From Buxus sempervirens (taxonomy: Eukaryota; Streptophyta; Magnoliopsida; Buxales; Buxaceae): 64,000 nt of DNA. The number at the start of each line of letters is the position of its first letter. Within the stretch, counting starts at the first letter, position 1. Both the position numbers and the translations under genes were made by a program. Below are positions 46,994 to 58,797 of this stretch, one piece after another. The DNA is taken from positions 40,419,942-40,483,941 of the forward strand of contig OX387188.1 of NCBI GenBank assembly GCA_947561395.2, in the 5' to 3' direction. The notes beneath the pieces are model-generated. The model saw only the letters and a program-made list of their open reading frames with translations, was not told the origin of the DNA and did no database searches.

Positions 46994-49900
46994 AATCTTT
47001 CTACTCATCCACATTGTTGGATGAAATGTTACTTGCACCCTTCATTTTAAATTTTTATTAACTGACACTTAATGTCTAGCATGACTGATGGATCTTATGT
47101 GTTTTTTATTTTATTTTGCTACAGGTGCAGATCTCCAGTTGCACCTAACTATATGTAGTCTTTTAAAATGGTAAAAATAATATTTCCATGTTATTGATTT
47201 TTTTAATTGAATGTAAATTATAAAAAGCTATATATAGCTGGTGTCCTTATTAAAAAATTGTATTATTTTTGTAATGAATAGTGCATCAATGTATGTTTAT
47301 GCATGCAAACACTCCTTAACGATGTACTTATATCCTAGGATGTGAGTTTTAGTTTAATCCAACACATGTACACACATCACAGCCAAGGCCTGTACACCTG
47401 AGTCTGTACATAGTTTGGAAGAGATCTCGTCCAGAACTATCAGAAACTTCTGGCCTTTCCGGTTAATTGGACTAGCTTAAGAGTACATATAGAATAAACT
47501 ATGCTTGTATTATAAGGATCTTGTTGATCATTCAGGTTCTTTGGTCATGCAATTAATACAATCACTAATAGTCTATGTTATTCTTTTAGTCAAATAGATA
47601 GTCTTACATTAGCCTCATTTCATGAAACCATCTTCGAGGTCCCTATTCAAGAATTGCAAGAGTTACTCTCTTGAGATATCTGTGTATTATGTTTAGGTGA
47701 AATGCTAAAACCATGAGAAAAGTAATTCATGTATCTATTTTGAGATATACTTGAAGATAGGACTTAATGAGGTAGATTGCTTGAGCTTCTCATGGTTAGG
47801 ATCTAACGTGAATGTTCGAATTGATCATGAGTGCACAGTGTCAAATTCAGCAAAACACAAAACATAGAGTGTTAGAAGGGTGGGTAGGTTGGTGTGAAGT
47901 TATTGCTAAAAGTCCTTATATTTTTTTAACCCATGGACAATGCTTAAGAGGGGAATAGATAAAATGTAAAACCATAAATGATTTAAAACAATTAAACATT
48001 CAAGGTATTTGAATGCGAAGTATGATATTGTAATGGACATATTCAGAAAACAATTGGTATTGAAGGTTTGAATTTCAATTTCGGTAAAAGTATAATGCCT
48101 GCAAAATAGGTAACTTTGCTTCTTTGCAATATTTCCTCATAAGGCATAAGATTTTCCAGGGAAATATTGATATAAGGAAATTTCGCTGCACTGGAAAGGG
48201 GAAATTTCACTGTATATCAAGAAAAACTACTCTTTTATTTCGTTGTTACAAAATTGTGAATATCATATGAAAACTATAATTAGCAGAGAATGGTATTTCC
48301 TTTGATCTTTATCGTTGAAGCCTCTTTTTTTCCCCTTAAACAAAGCAGTATACTCTTTTCTAAAGAACCAAAGTGGTCACTCACTTGCTCTGAAGTATTT
48401 CGTATGGGTGCAGGAAACATCTGAATCCATAATTCATAGTGGTTTAGTGTTTGAATAATTTGGAACCATTTATGTTAATGTCCAATTTGTCTAGGGTTTG
48501 TACATGCAGTGATTTTTCTTAGAACTGACACATATACATGATACAATCTATCTATATGCATGATTTGTTGGATCTAATATTCCAATATACTACATTATTG
48601 TAAGTCCTTATATTAAAAAGATAATTTGACCATGGATTTACCTTTTATCTCTTTCATTACAACTTGGTAAAGAGTATCTAGGGATGCCATTTGTTATTTA
48701 AGGGGCAACTTGGTGAAGTGTAGAGCCCAAATGTTGGGTAATCCATGAGGGGGAGGTAGACTATAATTTTCTGTTTTGGTACACTGTTTGTGTACCTCTA
48801 ATATTTCTATATTAACCTCTATAAAATATATTTTGCTTACTGATGAAAAAAAAAAAAAAAAAAAAACTTGGTGAAGTGTATCTGCTGATGCCATTTGTTA
48901 TTTACTTGAAGAGGCAATTTGGTAACAGATACATATGGATGCAATTATTATTTACTTTTAAGTAGTTTTGTTCACCCAAACAAAGACAAATTTGACATAA
49001 AGATACGTGGCCTACTTAATTCAATCTTTCTTTATGCATTACTCTGTTTCTTTCTTCTTTAGTCAACTGTCCAAACAGAAAGATATTTATAAAATAAAAT
49101 AAAGTAAGAAAACTATTTAAACAAAATTATTAGCACACATTAAAAAAGGGCTAGCCCAGTGCACAAGGCTCCTTTGGGGAGGGTCTGATGTATGCAGCCT
49201 TACCCCTGCAAGCGGGGAGGCTGTTTCCTGTGACTTGAACCACGACCCTTGGGCTGCAATGGAGCAACCTTATTGTTGCTCAAAAAGTAATTAATTATTC
49301 AAATATGCTCCATATAGTACAATGGAATTAAGTGGAGGAATCTGTACAAGATGTGAGGAAGATATTGCTTATCCCATCTGGTTGAGATGATGAATTATTA
49401 TTACCTATTCATTTGTTTCAAAGAAGAGGAAAATTTTGAATGATGCGCTGGCAGTGGCCAACTTTTCAGGAATTCTCAAGTCACAACCTTACCCTTAGGA
49501 ATTTTTTGTTGGTCTTTCAAGGAATCTTCAAAAAAAAAATTTTTTCGATAAGTAATAAGAAGAATTATTATTAATGTATGATAAAGACGATTTAGAGGTA
49601 CACAGATCATTTACCTAAGTGACAATGCTAATAGCAAGCCCCTTAGCAACACATATAGATACCCAATCCTTTCCCTTCCCTAATCTGAAAAGGAATCTTC
49701 AAAATTTATATTCTGCAAATCAATAATGCATAACATTATTACATACTGATTGATGGGAGAGAAACATATGTAGGTTAGTACAATTGTTGGTGGTATCCTA
49801 TTCAGGATTCCAAGAGATACCATACCAGTCTTGTCTTTTTCAATAAAACTACAGTTTGTCCCAAAGATCTTATTCTTTACCCTGTACCACTATAAACCTT

Positions 49901-52900
49901 GCGATGCCCCAAAATTACTCAAACAATGACCTGGTGCAATCTGTCATCATGGCATATTCTGCAAATGTAATGTTAATATATTCCTTCCAATCTAGTGGCT
50001 CAACCAATGACATACTACTGTTGTAAGGAACTGTGACCATTTATTATCAAACTAGTGATACATACATACTTGATTGAAAAAGTAATCAAAGTTATGGATG
50101 GCTGCTAAATAGATACTGTTTGGACATATGATATGCAGGTGGAGGATCTTACTCACAAATCCCAACTTCTAGAATCTGAACTGGAAACAACATCGAGGCA
50201 TCTGAAGGAAGCCACTGCAATGGCAGGGGATGAAGCTGACAAATGCAAGGCTGCAAAGGAAGTCATTAAGTCTCTGACTGCTCAGGTGAGAGAGAGAGAT
50301 CTCCCTTTCTTAAGAAAAGAAATATATGAGTTTCATTTTCCAAATCGAACCGGGTGTCCATAAAGCTCCATTTATAAATGTTGTGGAAGTTTTCCTTCAA
50401 AATATTCTCTTACTAGATTGAATGACACTTGCACAACATCAAAGAAGGTAGGTTTTTTCTTTCAAAAATATATAATTTAGGAGCAGAGCATGAAATGTGA
50501 GAGAAAAACAGGTTCATGACAGGCAGCCCCCATGTCTAAGAGCATGTCTTTGGGAGACAGTTCACATGCTGTACCTGCATGCAAAAGAAACGTGTCTCCA
50601 GGAGACAGAGATATCATGGTGCATCTGCATAGAGGAATTTGGCATGTTTCATTGAGAAATAAAACAACATTCATACACCACATGAATACATGTTTGTTGT
50701 TTATAAAAAATTAGAAGTACATACATTTTCCCTTTTGTGTAGGGAAGAAAAATTAAATTATAATCCAATCCATCTATGCTAGCTAAGTTTTCTGAGCTCC
50801 ACTTAGTTCATGCAGCAGCATTAATGCAAGTGTAGCGCACATTAGTTTTAGGAGAACTCCAGTCACCAAGAGGGTGAGAAAAGTGTGACGCACCTGTTCC
50901 ATTTCTCCAGTGAAAATTTGTGGGTTCTGACCTTTGACAGCTTGATCTTCAATGAGTAATAGCACAGAACAAAAACAATGCAGCCCTCTGAGCTGTCTTG
51001 TTTCTTTAAACAGTCAGAAAAGAAACTGACATCTGAATCAAAAGGTGCATAAAAATCACATGGTTTCATCTTATTGAATATTATATGATTTGAATTTTTT
51101 GTTTAGTTCAATTTGTTGAGCCTTTTGGATGCTACTATATAAAAGTTGGTGTATCATCATTTATATGTATTTTTCATATATCTCCTGACCTGGAACTATA
51201 TAAATATTTTTTATCAGTAATCCAGATGATATATATATATTATGAAAGTAGAAAGAGAAAAAACATTTTCGTATAGGTACACAATGTACCTAAGACTAAG
51301 AACAGGAAAATTGGAAACAAAGCACACCCCTTCCTCACTAATCTGGGAACTTATCACATATTAGAAACTCTTCTAAGGACACATTGGCCATCAACTTTTC
51401 TGATTCTAACCAATTATAGATCTGTATCAGGACTTTCTTCTCCAAGAATTCCACATTCTTCTCAATGTTTCTGAAAATTCTGTTGTTCTTTTCATTCCAA
51501 ATCACCCAAGAAATTGCCGCTGGGATCAAATTCCACACCAAGACCTTCCTGGACTTCCCAATCTTCTTCCCCCATGTCTGCAAAACCTTGTCAAATTTTT
51601 CTGCCTGAACCCATTCAGATCAAATCTGCCAAGAACTCTATTCCACAGATTGCTTGCAACCTTGCAAAGGACTAAGAGGTGCTCCACTGATTCTTCGTCA
51701 AGTTTACACATTATACAACGGTTTGGTAGCTGCCATCCCCAACTTTTCAAGTGATTTACTATTAGAATCTTGTCCAATGATGCAACTCACATGAAGAAAG
51801 CCACTTTACTTGGCACAGCCTTAACCCAAATCAGCTTGCATACCCATAAACCTAAGACCAGTAGAATTCAAAGCTTCAAACGCTGTTTTAACAGAGAATC
51901 TTCCCTTTTCTCCTTTTATCCACAAACACATGTCTTCCACTTGATTCAGCTTAGTACTGTAGATCTCTTTCAGTAAATCTTCATAGTTACAAACCTCCCA
52001 GTCTAAGAGATTTCTCCTTAGAGTAATGTACTACACCTTGTCAGTCCCGGTGCTAACCAAGTAGTCCTTGACGGTAGCTTCTTTATCCCTACATATATTA
52101 AAAAATATATTCTGACCTGGAACTATATTGGAAGTAGATATTCTAGAAAGTTAAGACTCGTAGCATACACTATGTTTTTTCTTGTGAGCAAGATGGATTA
52201 GAGTAAGCATGGATGTATAATCATGGAATTTTGTTACTCGTAAGGAAAAATAAGGTTTAACATTAAGGGGAAAAGGACAGAAAGTGAAGTGTAGTAGTAA
52301 AAAAATTTATTGTCCTTTCCCTTAGTTTGTGTAGAATTAAGCAGGGAAGGATTCTGTTTTTCATTGTTAGGTTTGAATTATTTTGTTACTGTAATCATGG
52401 TTTATGCCTTGATTTTCAGTGAAAATTTGGGTGAGAAATTATTTTTAAATAAAAATGATGCTAGAATCCAGATAATCCAACATCTAGGTCTGAAATAGAA
52501 AGCCAAATATTCAGCAGTAAATTATATGCGGTCATAAGTCATATTATACCTATGTTTGCATGAGATATAAATACTGCAATGATGTCAATTCATTTTGTAT
52601 TATATAGTTTCTTTGGCTGTCTAGTTTACTTACGTGACAACATAGCACCTTATAGCATTAGCCAACAATCTCATATGCCCATTTACTGCACAAATTTTTT
52701 GGTAAAATATTTCTGTTGTGGAACCTGAAGTTTTTTGTTTTACCAGAGACGAAAGGATCTATTCATTGCAAAGAGAATCGACAGAATGCAGATGAGCATA
52801 TAAAGAGGAAAATAAAGAAGACATGGTTTGTCCTCCAGAAAAAGAGTAGACTGCCGATCCCAATCTATGCAGGATAACACCCCCTAAAACTGCTGCCTAT

Positions 52901-55648
52901 TGCTACCTAACTGAATTGTAGGGCAAACTGACAAATTTCAGAAGGAATAGTACCCAATCAGACAAAAAGTTTCCAATTAACTGCAAAGTATCAGCACTGA
53001 ATGATGACAATTGAAAACATTAACAACATACTTTATCTCAACTAGTTAGAGTCAGCAACACAAATACTGTTTCCCCATCTTGATCTATCTACAATCATGT
53101 ACTTACTACTTCCAAGTTCTTTTTACTTACGACAATCATTGGGATGATGAATAATCCCAATCTTTCTAAGTGAATTCCTTCCAAGTTCTTTTTGCTCTTT
53201 TTCCCACTATCTTAGATCGTTAAATGAGTGCAATCTCACACCACCTTGCAGTTGCCTCCTTAGGCCTTCACTTTATATGCCCTAACCATCTTAACCTGCT
53301 TTCTTCTGTCTCCTTTTTGCACAAACCCCAAGTACTTTCATATATTTTCATTCCATAAATTTCCCAGTCTTCCATACGTATGTCTAAACATCCTCATCTC
53401 AGCAGCATTCATCTTATGCATATTTTGCTTCTTTATTACCCAACATTCTTTTTCTTTTTGATCGGTAATGAAAATTTATTACCCAACATTCTAATCCATA
53501 TATAATAGCGGACCTAGTATCTATTCTTTGAAATTTTCCTTTTTGTTTGAGTGAAACACATCAATCATATAGCATTCTGAAAGTGCCTTTGTACATAAAC
53601 CATTCATCATTATTATCATCATCATAAGCCGGTTCCCACCAAAGTGGGGTCAGCGACACGAATCTTCTCTCTCCATCCCTCTCTACCAAAAATCTTATCT
53701 TCAGTTACTCTATGTTTTTTTAAGTCTTATTTTATAAAGTCCATCCATGTCTTCTTAGTTCTTCCTCTTACTCGCTTAGGCCCTTCAATATGCAAACTCT
53801 CACTTTCTTACAAGTACATCTCTAGGTCTCAGCTTTACATGACCAAACCATCTTAACGTACTCTCCTCCATTTTATTCCTAATACATGCTATGTGTAACC
53901 ATTTTCGAAGGTCTTAATTTCTTATTTTGTCTTTCTTAGTTTTCCCACAAGTCCATTTTCTCCTCTCCTCTCCTTCGAGATGCCAATGGTTTATGTATGC
54001 TATATATGCATTAAATAATTACTACCTTCCAAATCCTCTCCTCTCCTTCCAGATACCCAACAAACCAAAACGGAGATCATTTTCGTTCTCTGAGACTTGA
54101 AGTAACCAAAAAGTATAAAGAGCATTAGGACATTAAATATAACTGGAAAACTTCCAGAGTCTTTCCCATTTTATGGCAACAATTTATCGTATGCCGCCGG
54201 TCTCGCACTGAGAAACCTCATACATCACAAACAAATACAAAACCAAAAATTTATGCACTGCTCACTGAAAAAGGAAAATTAGGACAACACTGTGAATGAA
54301 TATCCTGTGGCATTTTTTTATTTTTATTTCGTATCTTTATTTTGGGTTTATTTGTTCCTGGTACTGAAATATTAACTACCACTGTATGGTTAATTGCTCT
54401 GACAGTTGAAGGAGATGGCTGAAAGAGTGCCTGATGGATCTGGTGTCAGCAGCATATCAGGTCCAATTACCAGAGACTCTTCTAACATCCTAAACCTGTC
54501 CTCTAATGAGAGCCACTTAACCCACCTAACCTCTCTTGAACCTGATTCTAATGGCCACAAAGAAAATCCAGTTTTATCTAATGGAATCAATGTACAAACT
54601 GATAAGGCAGAGTGGGTTATACAAGATGAACCAGGTGTATATATAACGCTTTCCTCTTTACCAGGTGGTGGCAGAGATCTCAGACGAGTCCGATTCAGGT
54701 ACAATTGCACTGTAATATCTTAATTCTAATTTCACTCTTGAATGTAGCTTGATTATGGATTCTGTATGTGGTGCATTGTTTTTTTATTGGACGTAGTCAT
54801 GTGCTTTTATGATCTTCCTGCAATGTTGAATCCTTGGAAACAAGTGCACTGTCATTTAACATGGACCACCATTGAATATACCAACCAGATTGGTGGGTAA
54901 GATCTCTTAAGATGTCACTTGAGACGTGGGTTTGAGTCCTCATCTGGGCTTAAACTTTAAACCCAGTCTTGAGCGTAAGACTTCAGCAACCAAGTTTTGG
55001 CAGACATTTTCAAAGTAGAAACCAAGAACCCTATATGAAGCCACTTCAATGCCCCTGTTTAGGTCCAAGCCCACAACACCATGATCAGCAAGTGCAATAT
55101 TGTTATATTTTCTCATACAACTAATTGAATAACCAATTTGTTTTAATTTGAGCTTATTAATTTTGGATGAGCTGAGTATACATCTAGGAAAGATTTTTTA
55201 ACATTCTAATTTCATTGTCTCCCTTTAAATTCTATAAGGACTTCTTGAATCCATGGCTAGAATTTTGGCTTCTAATTTAAGCCAAAAGGTGCTAAAATCA
55301 CAAATAGTAAAACTGCCTGCCTAGGAGGGTTGCATGGTTGCTTACACACCTTCCCAACCTAATATTGAGATGCCATTACAGATAAGAACCCGATTATTTT
55401 GTATTTGACTGACAAAAACTAAGAAAAATTTGATCATTTTGTTGGCACCAATAATGTTTGCCTATCAACAATTTCTGAGTTGATTTATTTTTGTTTAATT
55501 TTGGATACTTTTCTGCAGTCGAAAACGGTTCAGTGAGAAACAAGCTGAGAAATGGTGGGTTGAGAACAGGGCCAAGGTATATGAGCGGCACAACATCCAG
55601 AGTGCAGATAAAGCTTCAGTGCCACAGACAGGAAGGACAGAAGATTAA
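33576..55648 (+). CDS. PRAF-type protein with PH, RCC1 repeats, FYVE and BRX domains
   Basis: Nine coding exons with GT-AG borders and consistent phase: 33576-33623, 37274-37360, 39086-39175, 41987-42067, 42275-42463, 42553-44664, 50139-50285, 54406-54698, 55519-55648. The product has 1058 residues, close to the 1100 usual for Arabidopsis PRAF1 relatives. Order: PH domain (about 14-122, starting after [16 protein letters not shown], helix with W113), seven-bladed RCC1 repeats (about 258-640, repeated GxLGHG and CGxxHT motifs), and FYVE zinc finger (about 645-712, all eight cysteines, WVSTAD and [10 protein letters not shown]). A coiled coil (about 857-925) and a C-terminal BRX domain ([17 protein letters not shown]) follow. 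Family members bind phosphoinositides and are proposed exchange factors for small GTPases at membranes, some acting in polarity. Introns hold LINEs, a SINE and microsatellites; the reading frame is intact. Confidence 0.95.
35118..35570 (-). mobile_element. RTE-type LINE 3' fragment
   Basis: On the plus strand this starts with a (TCATCA)-like tail and cctaccaaagtggggccaac. It continues with text whose complement encodes the degenerate C-terminus of an RTE-clade LINE, including a MLRWMC-like stretch. The 3' tail of ATG/TGA triplets is typical. It is 5'-truncated and antisense to the PRAF gene, in its second coding intron region. Confidence 0.55.
36512..36818. mobile_element. Short hAT-like MITE in a PRAF intron
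   Basis: Flanked by an exact 8 bp duplication tgtggaat (36504-36511 and 36819-36826). The ends are inverted repeats, left TAGAACTGGCAAAATG and right TAGAGCTGGAAACGGG on the other strand, followed by CCCGACCCG-rich subterminal sequence. At 307 bp it cannot encode a transposase. Confidence 0.8.
38225..38770. repeat. Degenerate GGT/GTT trinucleotide region
   Basis: A 550 bp stretch dominated by ggtggt, gttgtt and gtagtg triplets, in a PRAF intron. The minus-strand frame over it is a by-product of the composition. Probably a decayed trinucleotide microsatellite. Confidence 0.6.
40840..41620 (-). mobile_element. RTE-type LINE fragment with RT motif
   Basis: The minus strand near 41530-41575 reads [13 protein letters not shown], the degenerate FADDIVLV-type catalytic motif of a reverse transcriptase. 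The following sequence matches the RTE order ([12 protein letters not shown] region, then the C-terminal basic region). Several stops are present. It is antisense to the PRAF gene within a coding intron. Confidence 0.6.
45780..46800 (+). mobile_element. Degenerate L1-type LINE fragment
   Basis: Frames between about 46070 and 46260 together read like [15 protein letters not shown] then [16 protein letters not shown]. This is the endonuclease region at the start of a plant L1 ORF2, with frameshifts. The block ends in T- and A-rich sequence with a ctttgcctttttt word on both sides (46731, 46818), possibly marking an insertion edge. It lies in the 5.5 kb PRAF intron. Confidence 0.4.
46929..46992. 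repeat. (AG)32 microsatellite
   Basis: 64 bases of uninterrupted AG repeat in the large PRAF intron. A perfect array of this length is likely length-variable. Confidence 0.98.
48661..48955. repeat. Three-copy tandem repeat split by a retroposon
   Basis: Units of about 47-50 bp begin aacttggta/aacttggtg/aatttggta and contain gatgccatttgttattta. Copy 1 is 48661-48706. Copy 2 is 48707-48722 plus 48881-48916, interrupted by the poly(A) insertion. Copy 3 starts about 48917. The interruption dates the tandem duplication before the insertion. Confidence 0.65.
48723..48864 (+). mobile_element. Short 5'-truncated LINE insertion with poly(A) tail
   Basis: 142 bp ending in about 20 A residues after ttgcttactgatg. 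It is flanked by a 16 bp target duplication aacttggtgaagtgta (48707-48722 and 48865-48880). This is the hallmark of target-primed reverse transcription. No coding part remains. The 3' end resembles plant L1 elements. Confidence 0.82.
49150..49280 (-). mobile_element. Au-like SINE
   Basis: Contains the phrases gtgcacaaggctcc, ggagggtctgatgta and gcagccttacccctg, then ggctgtttcctgtgacttgaacc and ggagcaacctt. These are characteristic of the angiosperm Au SINE family. Read on the minus strand, ggttcaagtca is the B box of its tRNA-derived promoter. Flanking duplication is not clear. The family name is from memory. Confidence 0.6.
51310..52090 (-). mobile_element. L1-type LINE ORF2 fragment, frameshifted
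   Basis: Minus-strand frames read, in order, [19 protein letters not shown], then [14 protein letters not shown] (followed by a stop where tryptophan is expected). Next come [21 protein letters not shown] and [17 protein letters not shown] (zf-RVT), then [21 protein letters not shown]. This is the classic order at the end of plant L1 ORF2. Frameshifts and a stop make it dead. It lies antisense in the intron between PRAF coding exons 7 and 8. Confidence 0.85.
53060..53960 (-). mobile_element. Two RTE-type LINE fragments
   Basis: 53600-53950 repeats the text of the 35118 copy: a (TCATCA) tail, then cccaccaaagtggggtcagc, cacgaatcttctctctccatcc and caaactctcactttcttac. 53060-53570 holds a second, older copy of the same C-terminal region (tcctcatctcagcagcattc). 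Both are antisense to PRAF and 5'-truncated. Confidence 0.6.
54870..55000 (+). mobile_element. Possible tRNA-derived SINE
   Basis: An A-box-like ttggtgggtaagatct and a B-box-like gggtttgagtcct are spaced as in tRNA-derived SINEs. No clear tail or target duplication. Weak assignment. Confidence 0.3.
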
Positions 55649-57175
55649 CCCATTCCCCACCACCCTATCTCCACCCATGGTAAACTGTAAATTTTGTTTT
55701 GGTCATCTGAAGAGTTCCTGTCCCTAGGAATCCTGTGTCACACAATGGCAGGTATCTAAGAGTTCAGAAATAGTAACCATGTTGAACAGAAAAGAAAAGT
55801 GAAGTGGCATGGCAAATGAAGTGGGTATTCTGCCGCATATTTTGAGTTTCTTCAGAAGAAATTTTCTTAAAAAGTCCACAAGCTTCCATGTTTTCAAGCT
55901 GTTCTTTGTAGGTTGTTAGTTCCATTTCTTTCTAATGAACTAACCTTTTTTTTTGTTTTGGTAAGCTCTAATGAACTAATTATTTCCAAAAGGAAACCAA
56001 AGAAGCTCCACCCTTTTTTTTCCATTTTGAATCGCATAACGGTATTCTTGGGAAAGCGTTTCAAGAAGCGAAGATGTTGATCTCTGATAGGAGACCATTT
56101 CCAGGTGCCTGAAGTTTATCTATATCAAAGTTGATGATGTTCCTCTTTTACAGATTACCAATTGGGATTTTCTCCTTTTTCCCAATTCTGTTATTTGCTA
56201 TAGGCTTTCTGTCTCATTGAGCCACGTTCTGTTTCATATTCTTACCTGCTCATAACATTCTTACCTTTGAAATGCTTTACTGCAGGATCAAATTAGTATG
56301 GTATTTTTTATCATTCCAACTCCACTAATATCTCTTTAAACGCTTGCCAAATGATCATCTCCATGGACTCTGCATGCTCCAAGTATGCACAACTTGCTGC
56401 GGCAATGCAAGCATTCAAATCTGCCTGGTTCAATTCATTTTCTATGATTGCCGCCATATTATAAAGAGCCAATTGCATTTCTTGCTTGCCTATGAGCATC
56501 ATGAACGGCAGTCATACATTGCTATCCTGGTTCTAGTTCTCCCACATATTTGCCAGTGCAGCAGCCTACAGCCAGACCTCTAAAGGTACCACAGCCAGAA
56601 ACTAATCCCGCTAATGTAGTCAAGTTGGGAAGCACTTGTTCCTGTTTCATCTGCCATGATGAAGTTGAATCGAGATTTTCTTAGTAGTCACATATTTCAC
56701 GTACCTGCCTACTATTATGCAACTTTGTAATACGAGAACCTTCTTGGGGACTCCAAATTTTCGCCATACTGCATCCACACAACTTGGGTTTCTTGCATAA
56801 ATTGCCGTGATGCAGTTACTGCATTAAAATCCAAACAAAGCACTACCTCAATGTGATAACAGTGAAAAGATTTTTATCCCAACGGCAGCTGATTATAGCA
56901 CTTAATACAAAGGTGGGGGTGGGGCTGATTCCGATGCCGTTCTTAAGCATTTATCTCGAGTGTGAACAACATCCCATAAAACAAAATTTATCGAAGGACA
57001 AGCACATAAAGTATTCCGGTAAACCAACATGGAAAAGACAGACAAAAAGAATAAATTATTTGTCCACAAAAAGTTGGCTGGATAAACTGAGGCAAGCATG
57101 ACTTGATAAAATTCTCTAAAATATATAAAAATCTCTAAATACAAGCTGCTTAGAATACGAAGGCCAGAATACAAA
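55649..57175. other. PRAF 3' region and convergent intergenic sequence
   Basis: The plus-strand PRAF gene and the minus-strand GCD1-like gene converge here. The PRAF 3' untranslated region occupies the first part. Short frames such as 56311-56502 (minus) have no recognisable match and no partner exon. Confidence 0.4.
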
Positions 57176-58797
57176 CTACCTTCCTCTGAAAGGGGTAAGA
57201 CTACCACCTATTGGTATCTTATCCTCCTTGAAAGGTTGAGTTGATACATCTGATAGACTTGGCAACCTTGAAACGCTACCTTTCCCTTTCTTGGCATTTG
57301 GTCCCAGTTCCTCTATCATGTACTTCCACCCATCAATAGGTCTCCTCCGGCTAAATATATGAGACTTGATAAAGCTTGCAATCTACAAGATTACAAAAAA
57401 TAGCAGCCAACAGTGATAGAAAACTAGAAATAGGATTAGAGATGAAGATGAAGACAGTTAATTGAAGTCGTCAGGAGTGAGGTTGCTCTGCTCAGCCCTA
57501 GATAAAATTCAGAATGTATCTACAGTCAACCTACCCATGAACCTATGCATGCTCAATATTTACCATTCTGTACAACAAAAGACTATACAGCTACACAGAC
57601 CAGAAAGCTAAAAATAATTACTGTAAAAGATAAATAAATAACTAAAATAAAAATAAGAGGACAGATGAAGAAGAATACAATTCTACTATGGTTTCATATC
57701 TCCATGAAAAAAAAGATCCCTTACTGATTTATATTATTGTTTGAAAGATCTGAACCAACTGTCCATAAACACCTAATGGGGGCTTCATCAAATGATGAAT
57801 ATGTCCACTGTGCCTGCTAGTTGCATTCAATTGCAAAGGAAAGAGTCTGATAGAGTTTGCACACCTGAAATTTGCTAAATGCAATTCGACGCTCAAATTC
57901 TTGGACAAGGATATCTTCTTCCCTCTGTGATATTTCCCAGACACTCCCATCTTGAGTTTTGGACATTGTTTCCCAACCATCTGGCTTGGTTTTGAAATCA
58001 GTGTTACTTGGGATCTTAGAACCGTTAAGATCATTGTCAGCAGTATCGAAAATCCTGCATTGTTGAAAGCAATTTTTCACAAACCTGAAAATATACAACT
58101 ATACAATATCTAGCATGATAACTGAACCAGAAATCATAATTAAATAAAAAGAGCAAAAGAATTCTTCAATTGATCATTGTAACATTCCATCTAAATCTAA
58201 ACAATAAAGATGAAATAGATAGCTAAAGAAGATCACATACTCAGAGCAGCTGTCAAGCAATCTCTCGATATCATCTCCACCTCCAGCAATTGAATTCCCT
58301 AACTTGGCCTCCTCCTGCTTCTCAATCTCTTTCATCCACAATCCAGCATGAATCCTCTGCTTCTTCAACCTATAATCCTTTTTCATGTTCTCCACACTGT
58401 AAAGGGAGCTCTCTTTTTGCTGGAGCTGTTGTTGTTGGGAATTCTTGGGAGCTCTCCTTCTCTCATTCCAATTCTCATCCATGTCCTGAACAAATGCCTT
58501 GGTCTCAGCATCAATTTCTGATGGAAGAACAACTGTCGTATCAGCAGAGGAGAAATTAACGTCTGTCTCCCAAGGTGCTCTATTCTTGGCTGAGAGGCCT
58601 TCTGGGAGCCAAGCAGCCTCCCATGCATCATTCCATTCATCATCACCATTCTTTGCTGTAGAATCAGATAAGCCTTTGGTCGATATTGTTCTGCAATGAA
58701 AGATGGTATTTTGGATGCATTGTGGAATTCTAGAACACAGATTCTGGAATGTAACTGTTGTTCTTGTTGTTTTTGCTAGATGCTTTGCGCTTTGCAT
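57176..58797 (-). CDS. GCD1: GAMETE CELL DEFECTIVE 1-like mitochondrial protein
   Basis: Three coding exons on the minus strand: 58797-58241, 58054-57865 and 57382-57176. All have GT-AG borders and joined codons (GA|G, then phase 0), giving 317 residues. The N-terminus (MQSAKHLAKTTRTTVTFQNL, rich in K, R, T and S with no acidic residue for about 45 positions) suits a mitochondrial presequence. Then come DEWNDAWEAAWLPEGL, a charged central region with DYRLKKQRIHAGLW, and SCSEIFDTADN across the first splice. EISQREEDILVQEFERRIAF follows, then a basic C-terminal block with HIFSRRRPIDGWKYMIEELG. From memory this matches the plant-specific GCD1 family, whose loss in Arabidopsis disturbs mitochondrial function and gamete maturation. 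The biochemical role is not known to me. The gene name is by recollection. Confidence 0.82.

Noticed and set aside
56311..56502. 63-residue minus-strand frame
   Set aside because: Begins without a supported start, has no partner exon and lies in the convergent 3' region.
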